Source of the DNA: Bolinopsis microptera
Taxonomy: Eukaryota > Ctenophora > Tentaculata > Lobata > Bolinopsidae
Assembly (NCBI RefSeq): GCF_026151205.1
Contig: NC_087079.1
Location: forward strand, 1,762,028 to 1,826,027
Length of the DNA stretch: 64,000 nt
Direction: 5' to 3'
In this document: positions 1-15,400 of the stretch, one piece after another
Layout: each line of letters starts with the position of its first letter
Numbering within the stretch: position 1 is the stretch's first letter
Notes under the pieces: generated by a model
The model's input: only the letters and a program-made list of their open reading frames with translations
What the model was told of the DNA's origin: nothing
The model's database searches: none
Translations under genes and position numbers: made by a program

Positions 1-3000
1 GAGTAATATTACCAGCTTGCTTCATGATCTCGACACATAACATGAAGCTGAAACAAACTTTGTGCCTTTCAAACAGACCACGACCAATGTTGTTGTACAT
101 GGTCAAGGTGATGCCGTCAAGCAGAATTTGTAGCCGTTTCCCTAAATCGGAGCACTTTTCTGAGGTCTCGATAACTTTGACGAACAGAGAAGTGAAGTAT
201 TTCAGAGAGTACTGGTACATGGGGTCTATGACAGAGAGATCAGCAGTAACAAAGTAGATAACAGACCCACGAGTTGCTACTGGAAGATATTTGGCTCGGG
301 CTAGCGATATCTTTTCTTCGGTCTCCTCAGCTTCCTTCAGTCGGATGTTGATCTCCTTAGACATAACCTTGGAATCATTCAAAGTCTCTATGAGTTCCTC
401 ATCGTCCAGGATGTTTCCTTCTGAATGGAACAACATCTTCAAAATCTTATCCTCAATATCCTTTAACTTCTGTTTATCAGCATTGATCTTCATAATAAGA
501 GCATTTCTCTGCTCTTCCAGATCGGGGCGTTCAAGTCTTGTGACATCAGCAAGCAACTGATCCTCGAGACCCAGACGGGTTACAGTAAAGTTGATGATTG
601 TGACCTTGATGAAAATCTCAGGCATGTAGTGAGGGTTGGAAAGCTTGCTGGTCATGTAGAATCTGAAATTCTTGTCATAGTCGACATCAGAATCTCCAAG
701 ACGGATCAGAAGTCTGCCTCCTTGTACAAAGGTTTGCTTCAGCAGTATCGGCTCAAGAGCGGGATCCAGAGATTCTCCAACTTCTTCAATCAGCACTGGT
801 AGTCCAATTCTTATAGCATTTTCCAAAGTTCTCAGCAAGTTTTTATCGGTAAGTTTGACAATTTTGAGGCCGTTTTTCCTCTCTCGTCCAACGATCCACC
901 TGTTGGCCTGATCCTGGGGATCTATCATAAGGGGCCATCTGCGTCCCTTCGTCACAAGAACAGCATTCTCAGTTGAAACAGCATCTCTTGGTAGTCCTTC
1001 CAAATTCCACTGACGAATCTCAAACGGATCCGCCAGGGTAGTGACAAGAGAGAAGTCATCTGACACTGGAATGCCCAGTTCCTGACCCTTTACAATCCAC
1101 TCTTTGACAAGCATTTCACGGTATTGAGCAGTGAAAGGTCCGTAGTAAGCCACACAGGCACTTGCTATAAATACGTTACCCGCAACGTTATCAATCTCTT
1201 TCTGGAATATCTTGACAGTTTCATCCCATCGAACTTGTTCATCGCCCAAAGCTGTGACGAGTTTTCCTGCGCGTTTCAATCGGGCAGCGGTCAGAGCAAT
1301 GTTTTTCTGAAGGCTCTCTTTTGCTGCAACACTAGCATCAAATGAATCCTGAAGTTCTTTAATCTTGTCCTCCACCTCTTGAAGCGAAGCTTGCTTGAGG
1401 GCAAGCTCGGACTGTACCTCTGCCAGCTCAGCTTGGGCATTCACCAGCTTCTCTCGCTTAGGCTCAACAGTTCTGAAGACATGAGCGTAAGAATCTATAG
1501 CTCGCACCCACAGACAAAGAGATTTACAAGCTCTGGAAGTCTTCTCCACAATTTCGGGTACAAACTTCGGGTTGTCGATGTACTTTTTCAAGTTTCGTAG
1601 GATCTTATCAGGAATGTTATCCTTATCGTAGTTCACTAATCTGGACAAGAACTGAGTGTCACCAAGAAGCCCTTTAGCACTGGCCCAATCTGTTTTGTTG
1701 CCCATCAAGATGCACACAGCTTCCATTACTGTCAATACCATCTCGGGTGGGTTGGCAAACACTCTAACCTCAGCGATGTCAGATTTGTCCAGGGAGTCTA
1801 GGGCCTTGTTCGCAGCGTGCAGAAGAGGCAATGCTTCATCGAGATCTCTTTGGGCATCTTCTGCAATGGCTTCTGTTTCATCGGCCTTTTCTTTGGCGAT
1901 GGCTTCCTCCTCTGAGACAACAGCTCTGACTTTATCGGCTTCGATTTGATCTTTTTCAAGCTTCACCATCAAAATATCAGTGTCCTCGCTCTTTTTCTTC
2001 AACTCCGGACCGAGTGCTGTGAGTTCAACCTCCATTTTAGCGACCAGATCATTTGTCTCCAGCAGCTTCTGCAGACCGTTAGCCACTCTGTCTCTTGAAG
2101 CCATAAGTTGTTTTCTTTTGTCGTTCAACATAGAAAGGTACAAGTTGATGAGTTCAAGGTAACTTGTCGGCGTGGTGTAAACATTTCTCCTCAACTCAGC
2201 AAAGAACCTATCAGACATAGCGGAGACTGAAGTGTGGATAACTTCACAGAATACTGATAGAGCTGCCTTCACTTCGTCAGTTACACCAATATCCACGTCA
2301 GCGAAGAATTCATTGGAAACAGAAAGGAGAGCTTCTTTGGGCCACTGAGTGAACCAATCAATTGTACAACAATTCACGATAGACGGGAACATACGACAAC
2401 GGGCTCTGAAGGCATCACCGACAGGACTCATACACAGGACAATATGTAGATTATCTCGGACACGGCTAATGAAAAAATCGTAGATACCATCTCTGTCAGA
2501 CTCGGAAACACCTGCTTCTTTAGCTCTAGGTCTGACTGCGTTGATGACAGCCTCAAACTCCTCTGCAGGGAAAAGGTTGGAGATCTCACCAGAGTTCAAA
2601 ATGTTGTTTATGTCTTCGAGGAATTCTTCAACAACAATCTGCGTGTCAGTGAAAAGGAATACGGTGTTCTTTCCTTCAACTCCAGCGCTTTGGTAGAGTA
2701 GTTTGAGATCCTCGTGGAAGCTGTCGTAGTTGTACCCTCTGGTCAGCTCGATCTGAATACAAACGTAACCTGCCATGTGACAAGCTAATCTTGTCAGACT
2801 CTGCTTGCCAGTACCACCGACTCCCACTAGAAGGGCGTTTCCACGAGGCTGCCGGACCATCCTGGCAATCCTGGACACATGTTGGATGGCGTCCAGGAAG
2901 AAGACAAGTTTCATCTCCTTAGGACACGACATGTTGTAGTCATCTAGATAGTCATTCAGCACTTTTATCAATTTTGTAGTGTCTTTGATGTCTTCGTATA

Positions 3001-3405
3001 CTCTGTCTTTGGGATCTCCTCCAACTTTCATGAAGTCACCAAAAATGATGGGCTTCTTCTCGAAGGTTTCAGCAGCGTAGTCTTGGTTGAAATGCTTGCT
3101 TGCCATCTGTGATAGAATGTCGCAGAAATACTTTTTGTCAGTGTTGTCGATCAACCTGTCGTGGAAAACCCTCAAAGATTCGTGACAGAAAAGTCTGAAC
3201 ATTGATACAGGTTCCCTGATATATCCTACATCTGCCTGTAGAACTCCTTGGACCAGCTTACTCAAATCCCTGAGATTGAAGATGTAGTGAGCTTTGGCAG
3301 GAGTGGGTAGAAGATCTGTGCTCATGCGGCTGTATATTTCGACAGCAGCCGATACGATCGCTCCGGCCATTTCTTTTACCGTCGGAGGGAAATCTGCTAG
3401 GAAAC
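1..3405 (-). CDS. DNAH6: DNAH6 exon 38: giant exon with AAA3 end, AAA4, stalk and AAA5 part
   Basis: This is one uninterrupted minus-strand reading frame from an acceptor at 3406-3407 to beyond base 1, at least 1,135 codons. In order it holds the end of AAA3 ([18 protein letters not shown]), the AAA4 P-loop GVGGTGKQS (near 2800-2830), the two coiled-coil stalk helices flanking the microtubule-binding tip (about 1250-2150), and AAA5 ([14 protein letters not shown]). It is still coding at base 1 ([10 protein letters not shown]). The frame contains no stops. Its length contrasts sharply with the other 37 exons. Confidence 0.95.
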
Positions 3406-6400
3406 CTGAAGAAAATCAAATTATTGTATAAGGTACGATCAGATTTTTAAAGAATATAGAATATACATGACGTATGCTTAATTTGGTTTTAAAGTCTAAA
3501 CATCCAACAAATCAAAATGATCAGAAGTTTAGCACACCTTTGCAAATGGCAGTGAAGATAGTTTTGAGTGTGAAGTCAGCTGCGGAAGGAATAGCAAACA
3601 TGGAGAAGTGCCGGACAAAACGAGGTGAGACGGCGTTCCTGCCACCGCCGGGGGGAGCGCACGCTGCTGACAGGGTCACATCCTGGGGAGATATATATAG
3701 GGTAAAGCACATAATTTTGTCATTTTTTGGCAATTTTCCGACTGCCTGATATAAACCATGGGTTTTAACCTCGTCTGAAATTCCGATTTAGATGAAACCT
3801 CCACCATGTTATAGTAGACAGTCTAGGCAAGTTCTAACACAAAAATGATCGAAATTGCTGGGGTTGAAGATGTTCAAAAAAATTATTTTGAAAAAATGGC
3901 AAAATTAGGTGACTTTACTTAATTTTGTCACCCCGAACCTAATTTTGTCACTTGAAGATTGTGCAAAAAGTAACCGTTTCTCGGTATTTTAGACTACCTG
4001 GATGCATCATTCGAGCGCTTTTTTACCAACATTGACCTCAAAAATCCCAAAGATATGATGTTTTCATAGTTTTGTAGCTTGATGAAAAGATGACACTTTT
4101 TGGGTATCTAATCTTAGAAAATAGCCCCAAATGCCCCTGAAACCACTGGCATCTTGAAAAACGATTGGTTCTAGGCCTAGGTTGAAATTTTCATGTCTGT
4201 AGATAGATCACTTGCTTAGTAATTTCATCAAATATTTTTTTAGTCATTTTAGATTGAAAAAATCAGATTATCCACCTAATATTTCTCGGCGAAAATATGC
4301 TATTATAAGTGTTATGCTATTATTTAAGTGCCTTATACATATCCTATGGGCAAAAAAACTTCAGAATAGTTGTATAAGGCCATTTTCAACACAATCTGTG
4401 ATTTACAAGAAATTTGAGAAAGGTCGATTTTTTTGACAAAATTAGGTACTTCTGGCAAAATCGAACCTAATTTTGTCACCCTCTGTAACTTGAACAATAA
4501 TTGCGCTAGAGACTTGAAAATTTGTACGTATACTTCTGCTGTAGAAGATATTTGAAATATGCAATGGCATGAAGCTAGCTCAATTACTTTTGAAATAGCA
4601 ATAAATCAAAATTTTGAAAATTCCTTAAGAAAACCTTAAGGATCTTATTTATTTTTCGGGTTAACAGTTTCGCCTTCATTTTTGACACAGATGCAAAAGA
4701 GCTAGAAACTTAAACTTTGTACGAGCAGTTTCAGCAAAGTCTAAGCTTTCTTTTTATACACAATCCTTTTCTTTCAAGCTGAAATTCCGAGCCGAGGCAG
4801 TTTTTCAGAGCAAAATGACAAAATTAGGTACCCTGACAAAATTATGTGCCTTACCCTAGCAATATTTTATAACATGATAAATCTCACAAAATAAAATCAG
4901 CTTCGTTACTAATAATAATATAATACTCTAATACTATTTAAGATTTTACCAGTAATACTATGCAGTTAGGGGAAGTGTTAAGATTTTGCTATCATATTTT
5001 TAAAATCTCAAACTATATTGAGCTATTATAAGATGGGAGCATAGTATTAGCTAATCTGTTTAAAGTCACGTGAGCGCTAAATTGCACTAACCTGAACTTC
5101 TTTCCAGAAGAGCTTGTCCCTGTCGTAGAACCCTCTGAAGTCCTGGAGCTGTCTGAGCAGCTCAATTGGAGGCTGGGCGCCGTATGTTTCTTGTTTAGGC
5201 ATGTTCAAGTCATCCACCAGGATCACTATTCTCTTCCCTTTTGGTGCACCTGAGAAAAGCAATAACTTTAACTTATCTTTCTGTCAAGTAGTAGGCGGGA
5301 CTCACTACTTGTGTCTTGTTCAATTACTACAATTTGTTGCCGAACAAAAAGTTAACGACACTCGAGACTGCTGAGGACGAGAAGAAAAAAAGGAAAAATT
5401 AAGAAATAAAATGTACCGAGAATAGTCTTTCGCTTCTTCTCTAGCTTATTCTCAATCATCTCTTGAGTTCGGAAGCTGTTTGTTTGAGCAGAAAAGTTGA
5501 CAAAGGCAGGGATGACATTTTTCTCTGCCAGATCGTACAGCCTCTGCTTGGCTATCACTGACTGTAAAATGATGAAATTATTTTTAAAGCATGTAACAAA
5601 AAGCAAGGTGAGTTTGTTAAGTTATTTCATTATCCGAATTTCTGAAGAAAATAATAATTTTTCTGCATCGCACGTTACCTATTCGAACGAGTTTCGTGTC
5701 TGTATCACTTATCTTATGCAAGACAGCGATAAGCTCCACAACAATTAACATAGGCATGATTTAATATGGAATTTTAATCTAATGTATTAATGTGTTGGGA
5801 CCACAACCAAGTATTTTCTGGACGCTTTATCATTTCGTGCAGTCACAACTTTACATTTTTCTGATTACTGTGGAAATATTCCACGATACGAGGGTTCCGC
5901 ATAAAATTGTACCTTTCCGACACCAGTTGGTCCAGTGAAGAGAACAGGTCTGTTCAGATCCAGCATCTTCTCCATCAAATAACCGAACCTTGTCGTATCT
6001 ATTGTGGGCACCATCAAGTCGAAGTAAGGAATCTGAAGATTTATATATTTTAGTGCATTGTTATCCCGCCGCGCAGTCCATGGCAAATCAGTGAGGTATG
6101 AGAATGACACTGTCAGTGACGATTAATTTCATAAATTATGATATGTGTTACTTTTTGATAGCTATTTAGCTATTTTGTAACAAGTCGAAATGATATTTTA
6201 TTACTATTACAGGTAACAATATTCATTAAATTACAGGTTACGTTATTCATTTTGTATCGGTTTATTCCTGACTACAAATAGTACCTCAGGTTCGTATTTG
6301 AAGCTAGGTGTGATTTTCTCCCAGCTCTCCATCATCTTCCTGCTCATATCAATGTAACAGCTGTACACATCGCCAGTCATCGACAACTGTGGGTTGGGAA

Positions 6401-9400
6401 ACTTGGGTTTCAGGTTAGTCCTGATTTAGAAATTATCTAGAACCGGTTTCTAAATTGAATTTAGGAGCCTAGAGATTTCATAAAAGTTGTCATATGTCAA
6501 ACCAATTTCCAGAAAACTGATAAGATAAAGACGGTTTAGAACCTAAACGCAGCACGTTACAACCATGACTGAGTTGGAACATTGCAAACTTGTCCACTTA
6601 CCAAAATATAAATTATTTTACCTTGACATCTGGACAGTCGCTGAGGAGATCTTTGACAAAACTGTCAAATTTATCGTTGTAACTCTCCTCGAGATTACCC
6701 CCGAGACCCCAGACCAAGCACCAAGCGAAGATGGTTGCTAGGAGGCAGTGAAGACGGAGTGGATCAGACTGGAGGTCGGGTCCGCCGGTAGTGAAGACAA
6801 GGGATTGGAATAAGAGTGCCACTGTTTGGACCTTGCCTACATGTACCTGGATAAAGTGTATATATAATGTAGAGTACAAAAAGGATAACACAGAGGGTAT
6901 TCCAGTTTATTTTCAGATATATTTTTTCCCAGTACCATGAAACTAACTACAAACTGCCCATGCCAAGATGTAAAATTACCTGGGGCATCACTTCAACCAG
7001 ATTCTTGCCCACGTATTTGAGGGCAGGATCAATGTAAGTGTTGAACAGGTTCCAGACGTACTCCTTGGTTTCCTGCTTCCACTTGAATTCCTCGTTACTA
7101 ATCCATGTTTCCAGCATGGGTCTCCATCCCAGTTCTTTCTCGTCAATGTACACCATACCGCACCTGGTGTATGTGGGTTCTTATTCACGCAACCGGCCAC
7201 CGAAATTACAAAATATGATAAAAGGTAAATATAATTATAAGCGGGCAGCTGCGTTTTGCTATTTTCAACTTTACAAGAATTTCTGGCCTTTTATCGTTAA
7301 ATCATTTATCGTAGAACATGCACCTCGTACATTGCATCTCGTACTTCTTACAATACTTACAATTTGGTGATAATACAGACTGCAGATTCCACTGGACATT
7401 AATATCAAAATTGTGTCAAATTAAAAGTTAAATTGGGCTTAAATCCAACCTGCTGACAGTGGCTGGAGAAGCTACCGAGAGATCCTGCACCTCGAACACC
7501 ATGTGGATAGTATTGTTGAGCTTAATACGCTCCGAGTTAGCCAGACACAACATCTTGTTGTCATCCAGGACTGTGTTCATGTTCTCGATCCACAGAGCAT
7601 CGACTGGTCCGTCGTTTATTATCCACTTATGATCTTCTGTGGTGTCCTGGAAAGGTGAAGGTGAGATAAGAAATAGCCGTTACCAAGTTTTAAAAGTTAA
7701 TCACTATTTACACAATATAATAAAACATTTAATTGACTTAAAACCGAGAATACTGACCTTTACAGCCTCTCTAACAGCGGTAGCGAGTAAACCATCCTTC
7801 CATTCCATGGTGAGGAGATTGAACTCACCATACAGCTCACCCATTGTTACTGCCTTGGGGTTCAACACTTTTGTTCGTACTGTTCGATAATCAGCTACCT
7901 TTCTACCGTACCCATCATTGTATAGTTTAGTAAGGGTATCAGCAAGTATCTGGTAACAAGAGGTCTTGCCACCACCAGTCGGTCCCACCAACATCACGCC
8001 GTGTCTCACTTGCATCGTCTCAAAGAACTGAATTACCTTATTAGACACACAATCCTTGGGCTGCAAATTCTTGGCCACGGTACAGTGGTCAATGGTGGTT
8101 TTAAACACACCATAGTCGTGTTCAGGGATCTCAAGACCCGGGAACAGATCCTGGAGAATGGCCTGGAACAGGACGGTGTCGTCTAGAAGGAATTTGGGCA
8201 GGTTACTGTCCCTCAGGGCTCTAAGGAGTACCACGTCCTCTCTTTTATCAGGATTCTCACGCTTCAGGGACCCGGCCATGACCAGGACTGATTTGACGGC
8301 TCGCATACCGAAATCGTAGTGATCTTGTTGGGATAGCTGTTCTGAGCAGAGGGCGTACATCCGGGTCATCTTGTGAGCCAGTGTCAGCGAGTCCTCAAAA
8401 CCTAGTGGATTACAATTTTATTAGAACTAGGATAGTTGGAAACGACAATATATTCAAGCCATATTCCCATCAATTCATCAATCTTTGGACATGTGAAATA
8501 CGAATGGCCCCCGCGGAAAATATGTCATAGTTATTGATGTTTTATCAATAAAGTGATGTTTACTGCACTGTTCTAGATATATAACTAACCTTCAGAATAA
8601 AGGATGACCTCAGCAATGAGAGTATAATCAGGAACCATCATAGCAAACGGTCTGAACAACGCCTTCAAGTTGTCAGGCAGCTCAGTCCTGCCCGCATAAC
8701 CTGGGTTCATGGTGATGAACGCGGCACAGTTAGGGTTCAACTTCAACTCCCTACCCTCAAACATGAACTTAGGGAGTTTCTGAGCTTTGGCGTTACGAAT
8801 AGTGAGGAGCTGCTGAGCGATGACGGACAACACCTCGATGTCGATACGGTTGAACTCGTCGAAGCAGCACCAAGCACCGGTAGAGGAGAGACCGGAGAAG
8901 AATTTTCCCATCATCCTGTAGTCCAGACTCTCTGAGCAGTTGAACACCACGCACTGTTTTGCCAGAGCTTTTGCCAGATCCTGGGATTATTGCTTCTATA
9001 GAGTCTTGATGATCATATCAATTATCATACAACCACCATTATATAACATGTTTGAGAGTGCAGTCTATGACAATTTAAAATAGTTTTGTCTCTGCGAGCG
9101 GATGTCTTATTGAGTTTCATAGAAGAACATTTTAATATAAAAAAGAATTTTTCAGTGCGTGTTGAACTACAGTCCAAGTAGCGTACTAACGTTCGACAGA
9201 GTCGAAATTTCGAATTTGTCGAACTTTAGTGCGTGTCAAACTTCTGTGCGAGTCGAACGTGCCCCGAATTATTAGAAAGGGATGTATCTTTCCAAGAAAA
9301 AAAAATGACAACTATAATAATTATGACGTTTCGAGAAATATTATCTTCTGAGGAATATTATCATCTGAGAAATATCAAGTTCAACACTTCTTTCACATCC

Positions 9401-12400
9401 GACAATTACCTTTGTAGTCTCAGTCTTGCCAGTCCCGGCAGGACCAGCTGGTGCACCTCCCAGATCCAGCTGTAGAGCTCCCATGAGACACAAATAACAT
9501 TTGTCAGTTAGCGGGGTAATGACCAACCTCATGCTCGCTCCCAAGTACTCGTATCCGTAGATGTAGTAACTGTTACTCATCCTGAACACAGTGTAATTGT
9601 TCTCCATCCCATTGTAATTAAAATTCATTTTGATTTTTTAAAATGATCAATAATTATCTGAACTATCAATAATTGATTTGTCTGAAATTCATAAAAGTTA
9701 AGGATCTAGATGCCAAAATCTTTCAGAGTCGGGAACGGCAGTTCTTATGCCGGGGAATAATAAATTTGAATAGTAGAGTTGATTCAGTAAGGACTAAGGA
9801 GCAAGTCACCTGATTACACAGTTGTCAAGTTCCGTGTCCCAGTAATAACGCAGTTGCTTTAACCATTCGAACTCATTTACAGTTTCAACCTAACAAATGT
9901 TCGGGCTAAAAAGTCACCTAGTCATTATCATATCCATATAATATTTGTATTACAATTCAGTAATATTATTATTAGGGAGAATTCAGTAGGAATCGGTGAA
10001 ATATTCGACGTTTACGATTGAACTTATGCAGCTGTAAAGTGGAAGTACCACTACAAAATGCAGCTTATGCCACGTGTGGTTTCAGTCACCTGTTTCTTCA
10101 CCAACTCTGAGCAGATATCCCTCAAGTGCACATCAATTGTAATTTTAGCTCCAAGGATGTTTCTGATCAGCTTTGGTATCTCTTGACGGACGAGAGCCGC
10201 TAAATTCGTCAAATTCTGAATAAAATGAATGGTGAAGGGACATTGTAACGAAATTAGGGTGCACGGGTGAGAACACTCCAGTAACTTCATATGAAACATC
10301 TTGTGAACCTCAGCTCATGATAAGGGAAAGGTGTGTGTTTACTGTTTGTTAGTCCACAAATTGAATTCACATGTTGTTTACCAGTTCAAACACTTCCGTG
10401 AAAACAGCGTACATATTTAATCTGGTCACAAAATTTCTATTTCAGAAATATTCCAGATTTACGTCAGAGCAGGACCGTTTGGCGCTATGCAGTAAAGATA
10501 GTATTAACTTATCAGTGGTCCTCAGTTTCGTGGGAAGGGAAATAAAATTAATTACTCACGTCAATGGCCCTCTGAAGAGCACCCCTCATGTTGGCGACCT
10601 TGTCCGTACCAGTGGTCAGACACTCCGTGCAGTCCCGACACCACATAATCTGGCTTACAGCTAGGATTATTTGACTCGCGTGGCTGAAATCGCTTAGGTT
10701 TCAGACATTAGTTCCGATATATGCATGTGGGTTGGAAATTTGAGAATTGGAATTGAGAGTTGCGGACAGCAAACGAATATTGATCCTATTATCAATAGTG
10801 CTTTACAGAGATAATTATTGATTATACATGGTTTAAATACTAACCTCACTACCCAATCATTCTTATCAGATACTTCAAAGTCCTGAATAGACGCCTTCAA
10901 CAGTCTCCTCAGAGTCACCATCATATTCTCCTCAACCAAGCCCAGCCAGTTCTCCACATTTCCTCGCGCTTTGAGTCCCTTTGCCAGCGCCACCCTCTCG
11001 CCATCAGGACTCAACATAGCTATGATATCGTTACTATGTTGAACCTGTGAAGGTGTCTTGGCACGGTCCCCACTGCCCGGCCGAGTGTCTTGTATTGTGC
11101 CGAATTCAAGCCTAAGGGGGGATTTGCTTGTGAGTTTTGCTTTTGGCGGGAGCAAAATTACCTTACGTACGTGACGACGGAGGACCGGGTACTTAGAGAG
11201 GGAATTTGACAATTTAGCTAAACTAACAGTTGATTGGTTTTACAGCGCACAATCGTGAAGATTCGCTTAACCATCAGCATTTAAATAGGAATGCTTGAGA
11301 CGGTCATTATTATTCAGCAGTGGCTACAGTTTCAGTCAGAGGATGTCTATTAAAAGATCTCTCCTCTGCACATGACCGGAGATGTCACTCTCTATTGGTC
11401 CCGTAGAGTTACGAGGTATCTGACCCTTTCTCAGAAGTTTTCAAGGGGCGGCGAGGAGGTAATTGTAAAACCAGCGGTCCACCTTCATGTTTTCCTAATC
11501 TTAATAAATTTGCATGATGTCTCCAGGAATATCCCCGATCCTCAGGACATGGTCACGTTTCACACGATAACAGAAAGTCCTACCCTCTGAGCGATTACAA
11601 CGGCTGGCCGCGGTTCTTATTTTATGGTGAACAGTGGCGTCGTAGCGAGCTAAAGAAAGTGAGTTGGAAAATAATTTCGCAAGGGTTCCACAATGTAAAG
11701 TTTCACGACCGGTGGTGATTTGACGGAAGCTTAGAAAATAAACTTTACGATCTTATCTTTACAGGAGGAGTGAGGTCTATCTAATCTTTCTTATAATCTA
11801 ATCTAGAATAATGTACAAGCCTTCAAGGCCATTGCAGTTTAAATATCAGCGCTTGCCGTTTCTCAGTGTTGTACAGCTGTTGATCAGTGTAGATAATGTA
11901 GATAATGTACGCATCGTCATCATTCCTCTTTTTAGCACCGACCAGATTAGGTACCGGCCGCGCGGCTACTGATAAACCTGTCACACTACTTCCATAATTT
12001 GGTTACAGAGGGACAACGACCGGGCGGACTAATTTGACCCTTATAATTCCGATATCTTCACTTCTTAGTTTCGTAGTATTGATAACGTATTTAAACGATA
12101 TTTAATTTCGTGCTGTTATTATTTCAATGTTTTGTTTTTATTTCGTGTTTTAACCGTTATAGAGACAAATCCAAATAGCTCTGTACTGTATCTAAAATAC
12201 AAGGCTTGAATAACAAACTTGTCATCTTTTTTGTTACCCTAATAAAAATATCGGCCCTAATTTCCCCCAGCCCTAATTTGGCAGCCTACTATAAGAGCCC
12301 AGATTTTCACTCAAATACTGGCCAATGCATTAATGTTATAGGATCTCAAAATAAGTATTATAAAACATTTCTATTTTATCCCTACACATTTGTAAATAAC

Positions 12401-15400
12401 TAGAATTGTGTAACCTTAAATTATTTCAGAATTATAACTATTGTGAATTCAATAAAATAATTATCACTTTTGTATCCTTGTATCCTTGTATCCTTGTATC
12501 CTTGTATCCTTTGGCAAAATTCGGATCCTGTGGCCAAACTAAGACCCCAGCTAGACGGCACGTGTCATGTTATCGATTATAAAATGTGCAGTCTCCGCTC
12601 TAGCTCTAGCTAGAGGGCTGCCCAGGGCCGGTCAGACTTCTTGGCCGACCAAATTAAGGCTGATAAGGTGTATTGTATATTAGGCTAGATCAAAGGTTTG
12701 AAATAAGAAAGGTTTCACGTACGGCCATGCCCGGCTGAATCATCTTTAACTCAAGCACCATGGAAACTAATAAAAAACCTTCAGGAAGATTCAAGTTAAA
12801 CAGTTTCCGTGGTACTCCAGCTAAGATTCAATATGGTTTTTAAAATCCTTGAACTTACGCTTTGATAGCGTCGAAGCACTTGCTGAGATGAGGTTGTACT
12901 GCCTGAGGGTTCCTGGTCTGGGCGAGGATCTGAAGGAGCTCATCGTTGGAAAGGAAATAGAATCGGGGGAAGATGAGTCGCTTGGATTCTAGATAGTCCT
13001 CCAGGCACTTGTTGATCTGATCCAACAGACTGTTGTTGTTTTGGAACGTCTCCAGTAGTCCTGATTTTGGGGGAAAATTGGGTTAATTCTAGGAGGTGAA
13101 CATAAGAAATAGGTTGGGTGTTGGGCGACAAACGAGTTGCTTTAGCTTATCGAGGAATTTTAAGCCGTGCGTTTAATTAGATTTTATAAAGTCAGTTATT
13201 TTCCTCTTCTCGTGTGATTCAGATTGTCATTAGTCAAGTTATTTTATGCATTTAAAATATGCTGCTGCAGTGTGAATCCAAAAACGTAATTTGACGTGGC
13301 TTACGAATATCTCGATCATTAAAAGAACGATTTCGATCACCACGACTATAGAGTGTTAATACCGACCATAAACACGTTCACAGCTTACAAAATATTCAAG
13401 TTGAAGTAAGGACATGGCAAGGGAGGGAGTATTTGAAAGCCAGGGACTTGTAAAATACGTGGAGTCTGTGACCGTCTCCCCAGAAATCCTCGGTCTGAAA
13501 GATTACGCAATCCCTAATTCCGACCCAGGGCCGGGCTCAAGGGATCACTCAACTGACATAATACGAAGATTCGTATGAATGAAAATGGTTCAATCTGTTG
13601 ATTGCAACAACATCTAACATTCATTTATTTTCCCGGGTTCGATACGATTTTCAATCAGATACGGTATACAATGTTGAGTGTTATTCATAACCAATAGATT
13701 TTTAACAGAGATCAGACCTTCGATGGTATAACGCTTCTAGTCGTTCCTGAATGACAAGAGGAAAATTCAGATAAGGACATCAAATTGGAAATTAACACCT
13801 GGCATGGTACGAGGCATTATAGATAAATCGTCAATTTGTTCACGACTGGATCTCCAGAGAAACTCCTGCTATGTCCACGCAAGAAACCCCAAAATACAGC
13901 ATGGACCACAATCCCAGTGATTATGACATAGTTGTATTACAGGTAGAAATACTGAATGGTAGATATTTAAAAAAATATTTTATAAATTTTATGAATTTAT
14001 ATTGACTATTTCCATTTATTAATTTTAAAAGTTTAAATTTGGTATTTTAATTAATTGGTTCACAATTTAAGAGTAATTCTGTGAACAGATAGTAGATTTA
14101 TAAGTTTTAATTGATATTTAATAAACTATTAGATGATGAAAGGAAACTGATTCATAAATCGTAATATTGTAGCCTTTAAATCACAAATTTACCATTATAT
14201 TCACTTAAAAACAATTCTGACTTTGTAGTAGGCTGTCACTCTATCAATGCCGCACACCGCTAGTTATACTCCTTAAATACAATTACAATCCCAATACTGC
14301 CGTATCTAGACCACGACAGGTGTCCATATAAAGTATAAACCTTATACTAGGCTGCCGTTTGGCGCGTAGCTCGCTCACTCCTTTGCCGGCGCTCCCTCAT
14401 TAACTAACTTAGATGTATATTTACTCAACAAGTTAATGAGCGAAAACCATCCTACACATTGCATGAGGCTTCATTTAAGTATTAAATTGATTTGTTTTTA
14501 ATTTAGTTTTGTCAGTAATAAACTGATTAGATAAATGATACATTTTAAGTGCGTCTGGATCTCCAGAGAAACTCCTGCTATGTCAACTCAAGAAATCCCA
14601 GATGGAATGTGAATACTTGAACGGTAATTATCATATCATATTATGACCTGATTATGACCTGATATTATTATGACCTGCTCATGATCAGCTGTATCCTGAA
14701 ATCACACTGATAAAATTACATTTTTTGGCATAGGCATTTGATTTTTGATTTCTTCTCCGTCAAGATATTGATTTTATCTGCGTGATATGATAATGACAAG
14801 CGCGTGCGTCAGTGTTTAAAGTAAATTTTCAAGCATCTGCTTATTTCGGGACAGCATTTTTGGAATAAAAATTGAAACAGACAAATATACGATTTGTACG
14901 AAATAAAATAAGAATAAAGTACACATTGTGAGATTTTTTTCAATGGATAGAATAAAATTGATTAAATCGTCCTATCATTAAATTAATCATTTTTTTGAAT
15001 TATACAATAATCCAAGCTTCCCTTTATATAATGTACTGTGACTTGCTGAATTAATAAAATAGTAATCAAGTTTAATCGTTTGATAAAAGGTGATACCATC
15101 TAATTGCATTACAACTGTATCTCTAAATTTAAATCTCTACGTCTCATGTCAATTTAACTTGGGCTCTGGCTACAGAATCATATCTCGGGTGTACTTAAAC
15201 AATCATTAAACCTGCACACGATGATCAGCGCTATTTTGTGTTTTGGTGTTTGGTATTCAAACAAACATTAATATAACACAAATAAATACATACGTTTACT
15301 GCATTCAAGGGTATGGACTTGTCCCAAACATAGACCTTGAAGAAACCCAGAGGCAGTAAAATAATAATAATACGGCTATATAATATACTTTCTTTGATAA

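Noticed and set aside
11090-11115. CTTGAATTCGGCAC resembling a cDNA-library linker (vector contamination)
   Set aside because: It codes in frame (LEFG) at the position where DNAH6 proteins have LEF, right after a good acceptor.
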